Origin: Nemertoderma westbladi
Taxonomy: Eukaryota; Xenacoelomorpha; Nemertodermatida; Nemertodermatidae
Assembly (NCBI GenBank): GCA_032718475.1
Contig: JAUCBJ010006756.1
Coordinates: 1-64,000 of the forward strand
Length of the DNA: 64,000 nucleotides
Reading direction: 5' to 3'
Part shown: in pieces, positions 10,099 through 21,634 of the stretch
Numbering within the stretch: position 1 is the first letter of the stretch
How the letters are laid out: every line of letters begins with the position of its first letter
The notes under the pieces: model-generated
Told to the model about the DNA's origin: nothing
The model's input: the letters and a program-made list of their open reading frames with translations, nothing else
Databases searched by the model: none
Program-made: the position numbers and the translations under genes

Positions 10099-11801
10099 AG
10101 CTGCTATATGAGTTTATCAATATTATAATTAGTTATAATTAGGCTAGCGAGCGTCGCTGCCTACCCCACTCGGCCCCTGGACAGCGCAAGATCCTCAGCG
10201 CTGGTGTACTTTCGCCGATGTGCCTATCGCCAACATAGTAGCTGCACAACGACCACAACAACCAGCGTGAGTCACTCCACCGTCCGTCCCAAAGGCTTAG
10301 ATTTACTTCAGGTTCTTACTGGAGAGTTAGGGCTACTTTCACAATTGCGACTCGCTACTGTAAACACACTTTAGTATAACATTCACCTATAAACGCACAA
10401 ATTCCACACAACTGTCACAAACCGCACACATTCGGGCCATTTGTCCGTTAGTCAAGTGCCTTCCAGAATGCCACGTTATTATTGGGTATCCTTGGATACT
10501 AGCAGTGTGCTATTTATTCCTTATGCTATTCAATAGGGCAAGGTTTTATTGTGCTTTTAACTCACTTCTATTTCTAGCGTGGTGGTTGCCATGGTGACAT
10601 TATGGAAAGCTAGCGGTAGAATTAGGGTAATTCCCATGCATACAGATCTGGGATGCTATTTAATAGTAATTCTTTAATTGTCAATATCTCCCTTATACAT
10701 GATTTTATGAATTTTTATCGGCTATTGACTATATATTGGAGATTCTCGCACACTAATACACTTAATAGGGTGAATCTCTGCTCCCATGATCTATTAATTA
10801 ATGGAATTTTGGGAATGTTATAAATTGCATAAAAATGACAATTTATCAAATTCATTAAAAGATATGAATTTAAATTTATTCCCGTAAATTTTATTATTTA
10901 ATATTAAATAGACACAATTTTATTCCAGAGCATGTCTGGGGACTAGGATCCTGAATTCTAGGAAATTTGTCCTTTTAAGAGTATCGGTAAGTGCAACGAT
11001 ATCTTAATAGACTAGAATTTTAAAGGATCTAAAATTTTACAGATTTTAATTTATAGAATTTCTAGAGTTAACTTGTAAGTAGTTACTCTATTGTATCTAT
11101 TTGACAGATTTTATAAATATTAATAGTTAATATTTAAGATGGGCACCGATTTATTCCAGAACATGTCTGGGGACGTTAACCACTGATTCTAGAATTTTGT
11201 CTTTCAAGTATATCGGTGGGTGCCGCGATATCTTAATCGACTAGAATTACAGATGGTCAAAGGGTTTAACAGATTTATTTTGCGATTTACGCTACTGTTA
11301 AAGGGACATCACGCTACTATATGTATTATTTAATATACGGTATGAGAGCAATATCGCAAGAAGCAATGTCAGTGAGAGGAGGCAAGTCGTTTCCAAGGTC
11401 TACCCAGAGCTTGGTTTAGCCGAGACACGAGGATCTGAATTTTGCATTGCTAATACTCTACTTACCAATAATACTTGAATATAGTAGGAGCTTTATTGTA
11501 CTTTAATAAGTACGGACATTTCATCTTACTGTAGTCACGTATTTATAATGTAATATGGACAGTAAGGAAAGAGAAAAAGAATTATTTCTCGCCGTCGCAC
11601 TAAATATAATATATAAGTAATTAAGTAATAAACGCGAATATATATATGGCACTAATCTACTAAATAATCGCTAAAATAACATTCTACTAAATAAAATTAA
11701 AGAAAACGATTATAATAAAATTACATAATGATACATACATAAATATAAAATAATAAGAACAAATATAAAATAATATAGTCACACACCCACTCCAGATGCT
11801 G
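10099..11801. other. 3' non-coding region of element D
   Basis: There is no ORF or RNA gene here. It contains a ~233-bp-spaced direct repeat: TTATTCCAGA(G/A)CATGTCTGGGGAC at about 10919 and 11151, each followed by a diverged GATATCTTAAT(A/C)GACTAGAATT. The rest is AT-rich. Just left of the pol stop at 11802, the minus strand reads CTGGAGTGGGTG then TGTGAC, which resembles a polypurine tract and LTR start, but no second copy of what follows exists in the window. Confidence 0.6.
10918..11262. repeat. diverged tandem duplication, period ~233 bp
   Basis: Two blocks of about 110 bp, 10918-11030 and 11151-11262, share TTCCAGA-CATGTCTGGGGAC, GAATT-TAG, a GTATCGGT block and a GATATCTTAAT block. Divergence is clearly higher than between the LTRs of D, so the duplication predates the insertion. 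Confidence 0.75.
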
Positions 11802-11855
11802 TCACGTTGGGGAGTCCCTAGATATTTGTTGGATTAGGGAGGTGGTCGTGGGAAG
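11802..11855 (-). pseudogene. last codons of element D pol, separated from the rest by element B
   Basis: The D pol frame that is interrupted at 28592 by element B continues here through the duplicated GGAAG and ends at a TGA at 11804-11802, about 16 codons further on. The frame is kept exactly across the B insertion, which confirms that B landed inside D's ORF. Confidence 0.8.
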
Positions 11856-12428
11856 TGTTCGCGGCGGAACTACTGAACTGAGTAATCTGATGATGAACTG
11901 AAATGTGTACTGTATCTGCATTCTAATTCTATTGAGAACAATAGTCTACGCCGCTAAACTATGTTCCATTTTGGTTGATCGCTAATTCTGTCTGCATGGA
12001 CTGATGGAAAAGGTTTAAAGACAGTTGTTGTGACATCTTACATTGTATTTGGAAATGTAGTAATTGTAATTACCATAGGCGAATGAATATGACTAAACTA
12101 AAGTATCTAAATATTATACTGCCGGACTGGATATTATCTAAAGTAAAGATCTACTAAGGCTGCAATGTCTGAATGTAAAAGAAAGGGTGCTGAATTCTGA
12201 ATGAAGGAGTACTGAAGTAGGAAAGCGGAAAAGGCAGAAAAAGTAATAACCAAATTTGTGGGAAAAATGTTGTGATTGAAATAGAATACAGAATGAATCG
12301 GAAAGTCTGATGGTTGAGCTTTATATACGGTCTGAATCTGAATGCTGATTGGTTACTCTATTCTGAGACATACTGTACAGTATGTCGAATAAATATATTT
12401 TGTTGAAAATGGCATTTCGCCGATGACA
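11856..12428 (-). repeat. 3' LTR of element B
   Basis: 573 bp, TG...CA. Nearly identical to 28010-28591; I see a local 10-bp-scale difference near 11942, one substitution in CATTGTATTTGG and one T-run length change. The minus strand reads TAGGGGGGAC (12438-12429) directly before it, a good polypurine tract. Confidence 0.93.
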
Positions 12429-13618
12429 GTCCCCCCTACAATTTATGACGAACATTTTCGCAATAAATTGGATTGAACTACGTGGCGAAATGTTACGACA
12501 TGTTTATTTTAATTCTGTAGGGATATACAGTATTATAATTTTTTATTTAATTAGGGTGTGTATTATTACAAATTGAATCATATTTAATTGACTGGACGTA
12601 GAAAGGGCACATATAGGACGTACAAAGGGCACATATAGGACGTACAAAGGGCACATATAGGACGTACAAAGGGCACATATAGGACGTACAATTAAAAGTA
12701 TGGATTAAAACCATACAAAAGGGCACATATAGGACGTACAATTAAAAGTATGGATTAAAACCATACAAAAGGGCACATATAGGACGTACAATTAAAAGTA
12801 TGGATTAAAACCATACAGACGACGGATGTGGACATACAAAGGGCACATATAGGACGTACAATTAAAAGTATGGATTAAAACCATACGAAAGGAGAAAGGG
12901 GAGAACCATTACTTTTATATTATTTTTAATTTATTTTATTAGTGTGAATTTACTCACACATATAGTTATATATATATAGTATATAATTTGAATTTTATAT
13001 ATATTTTTTTTTTTTTAGAGGTACCAATCAGTACTAAAATAAGACCAATATGAATTTTTTTGAAAGGGCAGAAATCAAACCAAATCAAAAAGAAAAATAT
13101 TGAAAAAAAAGGAAAAATAATGTTGAAAAAGAAATTTTGAGTTGCAGCCTAAGTAGATCGATAGACTCGCGCAGGTATTATATACCGTCACCAAAATTGC
13201 ACCGCATCTATATATAAATGAGTTAAATGATATTACGGACGGAAAGAATAAGCTTAACATACGATTGCGGAATGTCTAATAGAGTCTGATGGCGTTGGTA
13301 TGGCTAAGAGAGTCTGATGGTATGTCGAGAGTAGATTGTCCGTATTCGTATCAGTACTCCCCATATTCTTGATCCTGTAATATAATGATTACCGTATAAT
13401 GTTAATAGATCGTATAGGGCCTAAGCATAAATTAAATATATATGCTGTCAAGTATGAATTCATAAGATAATTATTAGGTCTATAGTTAATATATCTATAG
13501 CTATAGGTCTATGTTATATATAAATTAATAATATAATTTATAATTATAATTATATATATATATATGTAAATGAATACCGGTATATCAGAAATAATCGAAA
13601 TGGTTGATTTACGAAATT
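12429..13618 (-). other. 3' untranslated region of element B with short tandem repeats
   Basis: AT-rich and without genes. At 12605-12670 there are three 22-bp units of GGGCACATATAGGACGTACA+AA, followed from 12671 by 50-bp units that add ATTAAAAGTATGGATTAAAA and CCATACAAAA (12671, 12721, 12771 and a last copy near 12841). The ORF through this stretch (12741-12547) is a repeat artefact. TATA-rich simple sequence occupies 12950-13015 and 13500-13565. Confidence 0.8.
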
Positions 13619-16234
13619 TCATTGACTTGATTTGTCAATAGCTGCTTCCAGTAAGCATAATTTATGAATAGGGCGAACGTGTGAACCAGATGACGTTTTG
13701 ACTTTCACAGATCTGACAATGTGGTCATTGTCGGGGAAAGTCTCAATAACTACCCCAGTTTGCCATTTATTTCTGGGCAAGTCATCTTCATGCACAAGTA
13801 CCACATCACTTACCTGCAGGTTATGGACTAGTTTTGCCCACTTACTGCGAAGTGGGAGAGACGTTATATACTCACGGGTCCACTGTGTCCAAAAGCGGTT
13901 TGACAACACCTGTACTTGTTTCCAAGTTTTGGGGCTATATAATATAGCCCCAAAACTTGGAAATATATATGTCTGAATCATCAATATCACCAATAGGGAC
14001 ATCGATGGCACTGTCTTGCAGAAGCAGACGGCGCGGTGTGATTACCTGGTCTCCTGAGGGATCATCGGATACAACACATATAGGCCTACCATTGACAATG
14101 GATTCGACTTCTGATAGTGTTGTAATTAATATATCGTCCGTTACTAATGCTTGCCCAAGGACTGTATGGAGAACATTCTTACATGACTGAATGAGGCGTT
14201 CATACACACCTCCCATATGAGGAGCCCTTGGGGTATTAAACTTCCACTCAACGCCTAACAGTCTTAGATTGTTACTAATACGTTCGTTACTGTCCTGTAT
14301 TGTCGCTTCAATTTCATTTGCGGCACCAACAAAATTAGTGCCATTATCAGAAAATATTTGAATAGGGGTTCCTCTCCGATTGATGAAACGCCTCAGTACA
14401 TTAATAAAGGCATCTGCAGAATAATTAACTGCCACATCTAGATGAATGGCTCGAGAATTGAGGCAAGTTAATAATATAGGCCATCGTTTGACTGAACCAC
14501 GGCCATATTTCGTGCGAAGGGGGCCAAAGGCATCTACTGCTGAGAAGGTAAAAGGAGGTTCATAAGGAGTCAGACGTTGTGGAGGTAGTGAGGCCATCAA
14601 TTAGTTGCCACGAGGTGCATGCGTTTTCCTACAGATGAAACAATTCTGAACCATTTGTCTGCATAACGAATAAAGAGCGAGTATCCAGAACGTTTGTCTT
14701 ATTTCTGTAGCAACATGAGAATATCCTACATGACCAAGGCGTTTATGTGTACTTAACACAATGGATTGAGCGAGGTGATGTTTTGAATCTAAAATTATTG
14801 GATATTTGGCATCATAGCTGACAGGTGCCGCGGTAATACGACCACCAACACGTAAGAGACCATCATCGGTTAGAAATGGCCTGAGTTTGCTTAACGGACT
14901 ATTTATGCTCAACTGAGCACCTGAGTTGAGACAACTGATTTCTTTGGGGAACATTTGTCTTTGCACAAAATAGATAATTCGGTATCCAGAGTGTTTCATC
15001 TCTGGGTGAGTTATTGGGGTGCCTCTTTGAGGAACTACGAATTTGGAGGATATAGAGAAGTGGATGAGGCGCAATAACCAGGCAAAGATAATTCGTAATT
15101 TATTCCAACTGAAGTGAAGTTTCAACAATCGATCAATGGCTGAAACAAAGTACTCTGAATCCTCTGATTGAATGGAATGTACAATGTCTTCATCACAATT
15201 ATCAAGAATGTAGTTTACATATTCTGGAATGGACTCAAAGTCATCAGTTGTAACATGGGAATTGATGTTTGAATTTGCTTCCATTGAACATTCTTCCAAG
15301 TCGACATGGTCATTGGAAAATGTAGTATTAAGGGAAGATAGGAATTTGGGTCCATGCCACCAACTGTCTGAATTAAGAAGTTGTAGAGTTGTGGAACCTC
15401 TACTGGCTAAGTCAGCAGGATTCTCATTTCCTGAAACATGATACCACTGATTGCGGTCTGAATATAGAAGGATATGGGAAACGCGCTGCATGACATACAT
15501 TGGGAATGATTTAGAAGAGTTGTGGATGTACCCAAGAGTTACTGTGGAATCAGACCAGAAATAGGTGGAAGCAATTTGAATGCGGGGTTTAAGATTATCT
15601 AGAAGCATCTGGCCAATGTCAGAAGCTAGCACTGCTGCTTGAAGTTCCAGCTTAGGGACAGTTGGTGCAGATGCAGTCACAGAACGTACTAAACGTGATT
15701 TGGAATAAACTAATGAGACATAGCAGTTTTCCGAAATGATGCGAAGATAAGCCACTACACCATAAGCTGAAATCGAAGCATCAGAAAATATGTGTAGTTC
15801 ATTTAAAGATAAATTGTTATCACAAAGTCCAGTATAACACCTAGGAATAATTAGGGCTGAGAGGTCAGATAATTGATTCAGCCAAGACTGCCATTTCTTT
15901 GCGAGTCTGGCGGGCAGGAGATCATCCCATGAAAGATTTATCAGCCACATTTCACGAATAATAAGGCGACCCTTCAGAATGATCGGAGAAATCCAACCGA
16001 GTGGGTCGTAGATAGTGGCATTTTCAGAAAGGGCAATTCGTTTTGTGTAATATTCACGTTGTTTGGGGTGGAAATTGAATATGAAGCTGTCTGATGATGT
16101 ATCCCAGAGAATTCCAAGAGCTCTGGATACATTAAGATGATCAAGATCTATATTAACTTTACATGGAGCACGCTCACTTACAGGGAAGTGGTTAATGAAT
16201 TCTTCTGAATTGGAAATAAACTTTGTAAGACGAA
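13619..16234 (-). pseudogene. pol: Element B pol, C-terminal half (RNase H, integrase, DUF5641-like)
   Basis: Continues B's reverse transcriptase exactly at the ACGAA target duplication (16230-16234). Visible in order: the end of RT/thumb; RNase H-like region with FSDAS, PKLELQAAV and WSDST acidic residues (about 15800-15550); the HVxGNENPADLASRG motif; the zinc-binding HHCC of integrase (about 14760-14625); an in-frame TAA at 14603-14601; then the integrase core with Asp in SAVDAFG, Asp in FSDNGTNF and Glu in GGVYERLI (DDE triad complete, 14600-14200); and a C-terminal basic domain with LPRNKWQTG. The frame is lost again at 13919-13963 through an inverted duplication. The ORF seen upstream of 16234 is only translation of C's LTR. 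Confidence 0.9.
13919..13963. repeat. 45-bp near-perfect palindrome (fold-back mutation) in element B pol
   Basis: Arms 13919-13940 and 13942-13963 are exact reverse complements of 22 bp around a single A at 13941. One arm encodes pol sequence read into the centre, and the other returns to pol in a different frame. This is the signature of a snap-back template switch that copied about 20 bp inverted in place. Confidence 0.93.
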
Positions 16235-16508
16235 TGTAAGGGAAATACCCAAACATGAAACAGTACGACACTGTCAAGTATAATAAAACGTAAAAGGTCT
16301 CATAAACTAATAACTGTATAATATAATAAGATAGAACTGACAGGAATATAATATAACAGTATAGAACCACACAGTAAGGGACGCATCAGCTGGATAGCCC
16401 AATCACCATGATAGTCACTATGAATATAATCAACTTACAATGAGTAAACTAATAACTACTATATATGGATAATATATGACCTATCTATACACGAATATAT
16501 TTCGTACA
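16235..16508 (-). repeat. 3' LTR of element C
   Basis: 274 bp, TG...CA, matching 22602-22879 except for ATGACCTATC versus ATGGATAATATATC near the end. The minus strand immediately upstream reads GGCGCGCGGGAG (16520-16509), a purine-rich tract fitting plus-strand priming. Confidence 0.95.
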
Positions 16509-16861
16509 CTCCCGCGCGCCAAAAAATTTTATTTACACAATTAAAAATATTACAGAATTAACTATTAACCTTCATACGTACCTGATATATATTATACATA
16601 CCATAAATTAAAGGGGGTAAAGTAAAATATTTCAATTATAACAATAACGAGGTCAAAAATAACAAATATACATATAGTTATTAACATGTACTGTTTGATC
16701 AAAAAAAAATTCACTATAAATATTTCATATAGGTTTTTACAAAATTTTGCACATAAATTGGTCATACGTAAATAGGGGCTTACTTAATAAAAACTTCCAG
16801 TGCGACTATTATTTTATTTTATATTTTATTTTATTACATACGTTATAGTTTGATATACTAC

Positions 16862-19800
16862 TTATTCTGATTCGTAGTCTGAACTTGAATCATTTGTGGA
16901 CATTATTTTGATTTTTTGTTTAGCCTCTTTAGCTGCTAAACGCTGAGGTCGTTCCATTGTTTTGATATCAGTCGGGGAAGCAGCTGGTTTTGGTGTAACA
17001 TTCGCCGCTGTTATTTCACTCTCTTTAGCCGTAATTTCTAAAGGGTATAATCGTTTAACTGGTCTGGTTGTCCGCCCTTTATTGGTTCTAATGGTAACGT
17101 AACGAGTCTGGCCGTCGTTTCCAGGATGAAGTTCTAGAACCTTGGCTAATCTCCACTGTAGTCGAGGGGTGTGTTTGCTTCCTTCCACAAGAACAATGTC
17201 ACCCTCTTTTACTTGGGGTCCCTTTTTCTCGTTCCATCTATGCTGTTCACGTAATGCCAATAAATACTCGGCAGACCAACGATTTCTGAAATCCCGCAAT
17301 ATCTTCTGTAAACGGTTTAGACGATCGTTTATATTGGAGGTATTAATATAATCAGGATCCAAAAGATCGCCAATATCTGGATTACTGTCCGGAATATCAG
17401 TTAACCTATAACCACATAGTAATTGAGATGGTGTAATTGGTAGTAGGTCTTTGATATCGGAAGATACATAGGTTAGAGGTCTGTCATTGAGTATCGCCTC
17501 AACCCCTATAAGAAACGTTCTGAGTTCGCTAATAGTAAGTAACGCCTTTCCAATTACGCGTTTTATTGTAAGTTTTGTACAACGAATCATCCTTTCCCAC
17601 ATACCGCCCATCCAAGGGCTGGCCTTAGGAATAAGATCCCATTTTAACCGCTTTTCCAGCAGGTAGTCGCGAACCATAGGATCTTGTTGAATATTTAGTA
17701 GAATTTGTCTGGAAGAAGTGAAGGTGGTTGAATTATCACTTATTAGAATGGATGGGTAACCTCTTCTTCCAACAAAGGAACGGAAGGCTAAAAGAAATTC
17801 CAATGTTGAATTATCGAGAACCAATTCAAGATGAATAGCTCTGGAAACAGTGCATGTAAATAGGGCAATATAAACCTTGAATACTTCTCCATTTTGTTTT
17901 GCTGCTAAACTTCCTGTATAATCAACACCTACAGCTGAGAAAGGACGTTGAAATTGGACTCTGTAGTTAGGAAGTGGAGGAGGTAATGGAGACGCGTAAG
18001 GTTTACCTTGAATCCTAAGGCATTGTTCACATTTGCGAATCATAATTTTCACGCGTTGTCTACTAGATGGTATCCACCATCTTTGTCGAAGATATGCAAC
18101 AGTACTAGACGTACCCTCATGACCATTCCTACTGTGAGCATCTCGGATAATAAGATCTGTAAGATAGTGTTTCTTCGGTAATAATATGGGCTGCTTGGAA
18201 TTCCAATCCAAATCAGCATTGGATAATCTCCCATTGCTCTTTATAATATCGTCACTTAGAAATAACTGTAACTGTCTTACAAGAGTTGGAGTGTTAAATT
18301 TATTTTTGCTCAACAAAAATTCGATTTCCTCCCCAAAACTTTCCCGCTGAACTTTTCGAATCCACCAATGCTCAGCTGTTTTGATGTCTTTCAGTAACAA
18401 ATATGGCTTCTGTTTGGTAATTCTCGTATCAGAATTACTATGCATAAGAATGCTGCCAACTTGTTGATGTTTTAATAAAACACTTTTTCGAATGTTGTCG
18501 ATGTATTTCAAAATCCATGCAGTTACCTTCAACAGACGACTGTAACTGCTAAATAATTCCAAATTTATTGCTACTGGTTCAACTTCCGGAGGGTTAGAAG
18601 ATTCTCCAACTCCGCATACTACATCAACATCATTGTCCATACTCTTGCATTGGAGAGACAACACCTTCTGTTGTGGCCAACTGGAATGATTTATTAACCA
18701 TGGCGGACCGTGCCACCACTGGTCAGAAGATAACAAATTGTTAGCTGTTGTCCCCCTTGAAATAAGATCAGCTGGATTTTCAATCCCTTTAACATGAAAT
18801 ACCTTTGCCTCAAGCTCAGAGATAATATGATTACATTCTGTTACCATCGCCTGTACAAATGAATTCAAGGGTTTTAAAGATAGAAGCCAGCGTTGAGATA
18901 TCTCGCTATCAGTCCAAAGATAAAACTTTGGTAATAATCGCATGTGTCCATACACATTGGATACATATGATAATAACCGCAATCCTAAGTTAAGTGCAGT
19001 TAGTTCCATTTGCGGCAAAGTTAATGACTCCATAGATGATTTTATCGACTTTTCAATTAAAGCTTGTTTCTTTATAGGAACCACTTTCGATTTCGATATG
19101 ACTAATTCCGGTTTATGAATATCATCGACAATATAAATAACGGAACCATAGGCTTTACCTGAAGCATCTGTAAAAGCATGAAATGAAGACTTAGGCGAAA
19201 CCGAAAGCAATTGGCGTTTAATATTGCAATTAAAAATTGCGTGAAGATCGTTGGAAATTATTTCCCATTCATCCCTGAAACTGCCGTGTAGATTTTCGTC
19301 CCACATAACCTTTGCTTTCCATAGCCCTTGAATAAAAATTCTCGATTTTATTCCAATAGGACCAAAAATTCCGAGAGGATCGAAATACTGTGCAACATGG
19401 CTAACTATGATACGTTTTGTTAATACATCCGATTTCATAAATGGATGAGATTTGAATTCTAGAATGTCTTGCGAAAAATTCCATTTCAATCCAAGGAACT
19501 TTATGACTGGTTTAGAATGTTTCGGAGTATCACCATTGTCTATTATGACCTTTGATAATTTGGGACTGTTAGTGACCCATTCTCTTAGAGGTAGATTAGC
19601 ATCGGTAAATATTCTCTTACAGTCATAATAGTATTGAATTAGATTGGTTTCAGAGTCAAATGTTCCCTGTAAGTTATCAATATATAAATTTCTCAAAATC
19701 TCATCTATTATGGGATGTGAATAATTGTTTAAATGTTCACGAATTGTTGCACCCAAAAGGTAAGAACTACAAGTCGCACCAAAAAGGACAACCATGAAAC

Positions 19801-21634
19801 GATAAGTGTTGAATTTACTTTTTGGATCGATAGGATTTGCAGGCCACAAAAACCGGGTAACATCTCTATCAGTTTCATTTAGGCGAATCTGTAAAAATGC
19901 CTTTTCAATGTCTGCAACAACTGCAAATGAACCAGTACGAAATTGCAAAATGCACGAAATAATGTTCGGTGTAAAACAGGGACCGCTGTATAAACAATCA
20001 TTCAAACTAGCACATTTTGGACCAGCTTTTGCAGAACAGTCATAAACTATACGCAATGGAGTTGTAGTTGATTCTGGTTTAGCTACACCATGGTGTGCTA
20101 AATAATGTACTTTATCAGGTAAAATATTATTATCACACGGAACCAGTTCAATAAATTTACGTTGTAATTGGTCTGTAATAATATTATTGTAAACTGAAAG
20201 TAGTTTCGGCGTCTTACGTAATTTAGCCAAGGTACTTGCTAATCTACGTAATGCTAAATTATAGTTTGATGGTAATTTCGGATGATTTGGACGCCATGGA
20301 AGTCCTACACAATATCTACCATCAACGAATTGTAAAGATTTAATAAAGTTTGTATGCACATACTCATCTACAGGACGATTGATATTTTCTGTACTTATAC
20401 CGATACTGTCTAAATCCCACAATCTACTTAACATGTTATCTAGTTTGGTTTCACTATCATTATCTACATTATAATTTGCACCAATGGAAATTAAACACAT
20501 AGTGGTTGTGTTTACTGTAGTGCTAGTATTCACACTAGAATATGGAATTCTACCTGCGATGACGTCACCTAGCACAGATGGTACGCAATATAAACCACTA
20601 GATAATTGCTGTGCGGGTACAAATTCAAAATAATAATCAATGCCAATAATAATCCCGATATCTCTTAAATCATCACCAATAATTGGATCGGCCAATAGTA
20701 ATCCTTTAATATCTGCCCCTTTCAAACTACGTGTGCGACCAGGTATAAAAAAGCGCGGAGGTAATCTATCTACTATAAGCGCACGGACTTCTATATCTCC
20801 TACCTTTGTGGATACTACAAATTGCACAATATCATACCATTCTAATTTACCGTCAGTATTAATGCCATCAATACCAGTACATTTTTTACCCACTATAGGT
20901 AGTTTGAGCAACGCAGCTAAATCTCTTTTAATTAGACTACGTTGGGAGCCTGTATCTAATAAACTTCTATGTTTACTAGTAGTTTTATTTTCACATATTA
21001 TAGGCATATATGCTGTTGGTATAAGAGAAGCATATTTATCGTCATTAGTTATTACACTTGTCTTATTAGTAGCTACAGTAGAAGATACAACTTGTGGATC
21101 AGAATCTGAATTAACAGTTTCGTTTGATGTCGCAACATTACACGTAGAATTTTGTTTGTCACTAGAATGATTTGAGATACTTTTACCTCGGTTGTAATTG
21201 CTGGAAGTATTACCTTTAGAATGGTGATCAAAGTTACTACTTTTAGTACTTTGATCTAAATGTAATAACGTGTGATGTTTTTTGCGACATACACCACATA
21301 CACCAGAACTAGGACAAATCTCACCATGTGCATGTTTACGAAAACAATTTCTGCACAAATGTAATTGTTTAGTACGCATAAACTTATCATAGGGCAAAAT
21401 GTATTTATCACAATTACGCACTACATGATTACCTTGACATAAGTAACATTTAAAGGCCGGGTTTCTATTGCTCACACTTTGAGCTACGGGTAGTGATGTT
21501 GCAGTGCCACCGTGACGCAGCAACACTTTACTATTAGAGCAGATTATCTCGTCATCAGAATCTGCGTTGGCGCGTAACTGTTCAATTTCTTTCTGCAAGG
21601 CAGCCGCAATGAATCCAGCTGCCAATATGTGCAA
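16862..21634 (-). CDS. pol: Element C pol polyprotein (nucleocapsid, protease, RT, RNase H, integrase)
   Basis: 1,590 residues as an open frame. Zinc knuckle CYLCQGNHVVRNC at 63-75, then CxxC...H/C clusters at 94-125. The A17-type aspartic protease has LLDTGS at 225-230. Reverse transcriptase spans about 490-760 with catalytic Asp in VADIEKAF (575) and the polymerase box YIDN at 651-654, where the second Asp of YxDD is Asn. RNase H-like residues: FTDAS (823), PQMELTA (877), WTDSE (909); then HVKGIENPADLISRG. The integrase has HHCC zinc residues H1167, H1172, C1202, C1205 and core D1238 (VGVDYTG), D1300 (ISDNSTTF), E1347 (GGMWERMI). The C-terminal region (~1450-1545) matches the DUF5641-type tail of BEL/Pao integrases. 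The product would reverse-transcribe and integrate the element. The true N-terminus is in gag: the first ~30 residues continue the gag capsid C-terminus in another frame. Confidence 0.96.
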   Translation of the reverse strand: MHILAAGFIAAALQKEIEQLRANADSDDEIICSNSKVLLRHGGTATSLPVAQSVSNRNPAFKCYLCQGNHVVRNCDKYILPYDKFMRTKQLHLCRNCFRKHAHGEICPSSGVCGVCRKKHHTLLHLDQSTKSSNFDHHSKGNTSSNYNRGKSISNHSSDKQNSTCNVATSNETVNSDSDPQVVSSTVATNKTSVITNDDKYASLIPTAYMPIICENKTTSKHRSLLDTGSQRSLIKRDLAALLKLPIVGKKCTGIDGINTDGKLEWYDIVQFVVSTKVGDIEVRALIVDRLPPRFFIPGRTRSLKGADIKGLLLADPIIGDDLRDIGIIIGIDYYFEFVPAQQLSSGLYCVPSVLGDVIAGRIPYSSVNTSTTVNTTTMCLISIGANYNVDNDSETKLDNMLSRLWDLDSIGISTENINRPVDEYVHTNFIKSLQFVDGRYCVGLPWRPNHPKLPSNYNLALRRLASTLAKLRKTPKLLSVYNNIITDQLQRKFIELVPCDNNILPDKVHYLAHHGVAKPESTTTPLRIVYDCSAKAGPKCASLNDCLYSGPCFTPNIISCILQFRTGSFAVVADIEKAFLQIRLNETDRDVTRFLWPANPIDPKSKFNTYRFMVVLFGATCSSYLLGATIREHLNNYSHPIIDEILRNLYIDNLQGTFDSETNLIQYYYDCKRIFTDANLPLREWVTNSPKLSKVIIDNGDTPKHSKPVIKFLGLKWNFSQDILEFKSHPFMKSDVLTKRIIVSHVAQYFDPLGIFGPIGIKSRIFIQGLWKAKVMWDENLHGSFRDEWEIISNDLHAIFNCNIKRQLLSVSPKSSFHAFTDASGKAYGSVIYIVDDIHKPELVISKSKVVPIKKQALIEKSIKSSMESLTLPQMELTALNLGLRLLSYVSNVYGHMRLLPKFYLWTDSEISQRWLLSLKPLNSFVQAMVTECNHIISELEAKVFHVKGIENPADLISRGTTANNLLSSDQWWHGPPWLINHSSWPQQKVLSLQCKSMDNDVDVVCGVGESSNPPEVEPVAINLELFSSYSRLLKVTAWILKYIDNIRKSVLLKHQQVGSILMHSNSDTRITKQKPYLLLKDIKTAEHWWIRKVQRESFGEEIEFLLSKNKFNTPTLVRQLQLFLSDDIIKSNGRLSNADLDWNSKQPILLPKKHYLTDLIIRDAHSRNGHEGTSSTVAYLRQRWWIPSSRQRVKIMIRKCEQCLRIQGKPYASPLPPPLPNYRVQFQRPFSAVGVDYTGSLAAKQNGEVFKVYIALFTCTVSRAIHLELVLDNSTLEFLLAFRSFVGRRGYPSILISDNSTTFTSSRQILLNIQQDPMVRDYLLEKRLKWDLIPKASPWMGGMWERMIRCTKLTIKRVIGKALLTISELRTFLIGVEAILNDRPLTYVSSDIKDLLPITPSQLLCGYRLTDIPDSNPDIGDLLDPDYINTSNINDRLNRLQKILRDFRNRWSAEYLLALREQHRWNEKKGPQVKEGDIVLVEGSKHTPRLQWRLAKVLELHPGNDGQTRYVTIRTNKGRTTRPVKRLYPLEITAKESEITAANVTPKPAASPTDIKTMERPQRLAAKEAKQKIKIMSTNDSSSDYESE

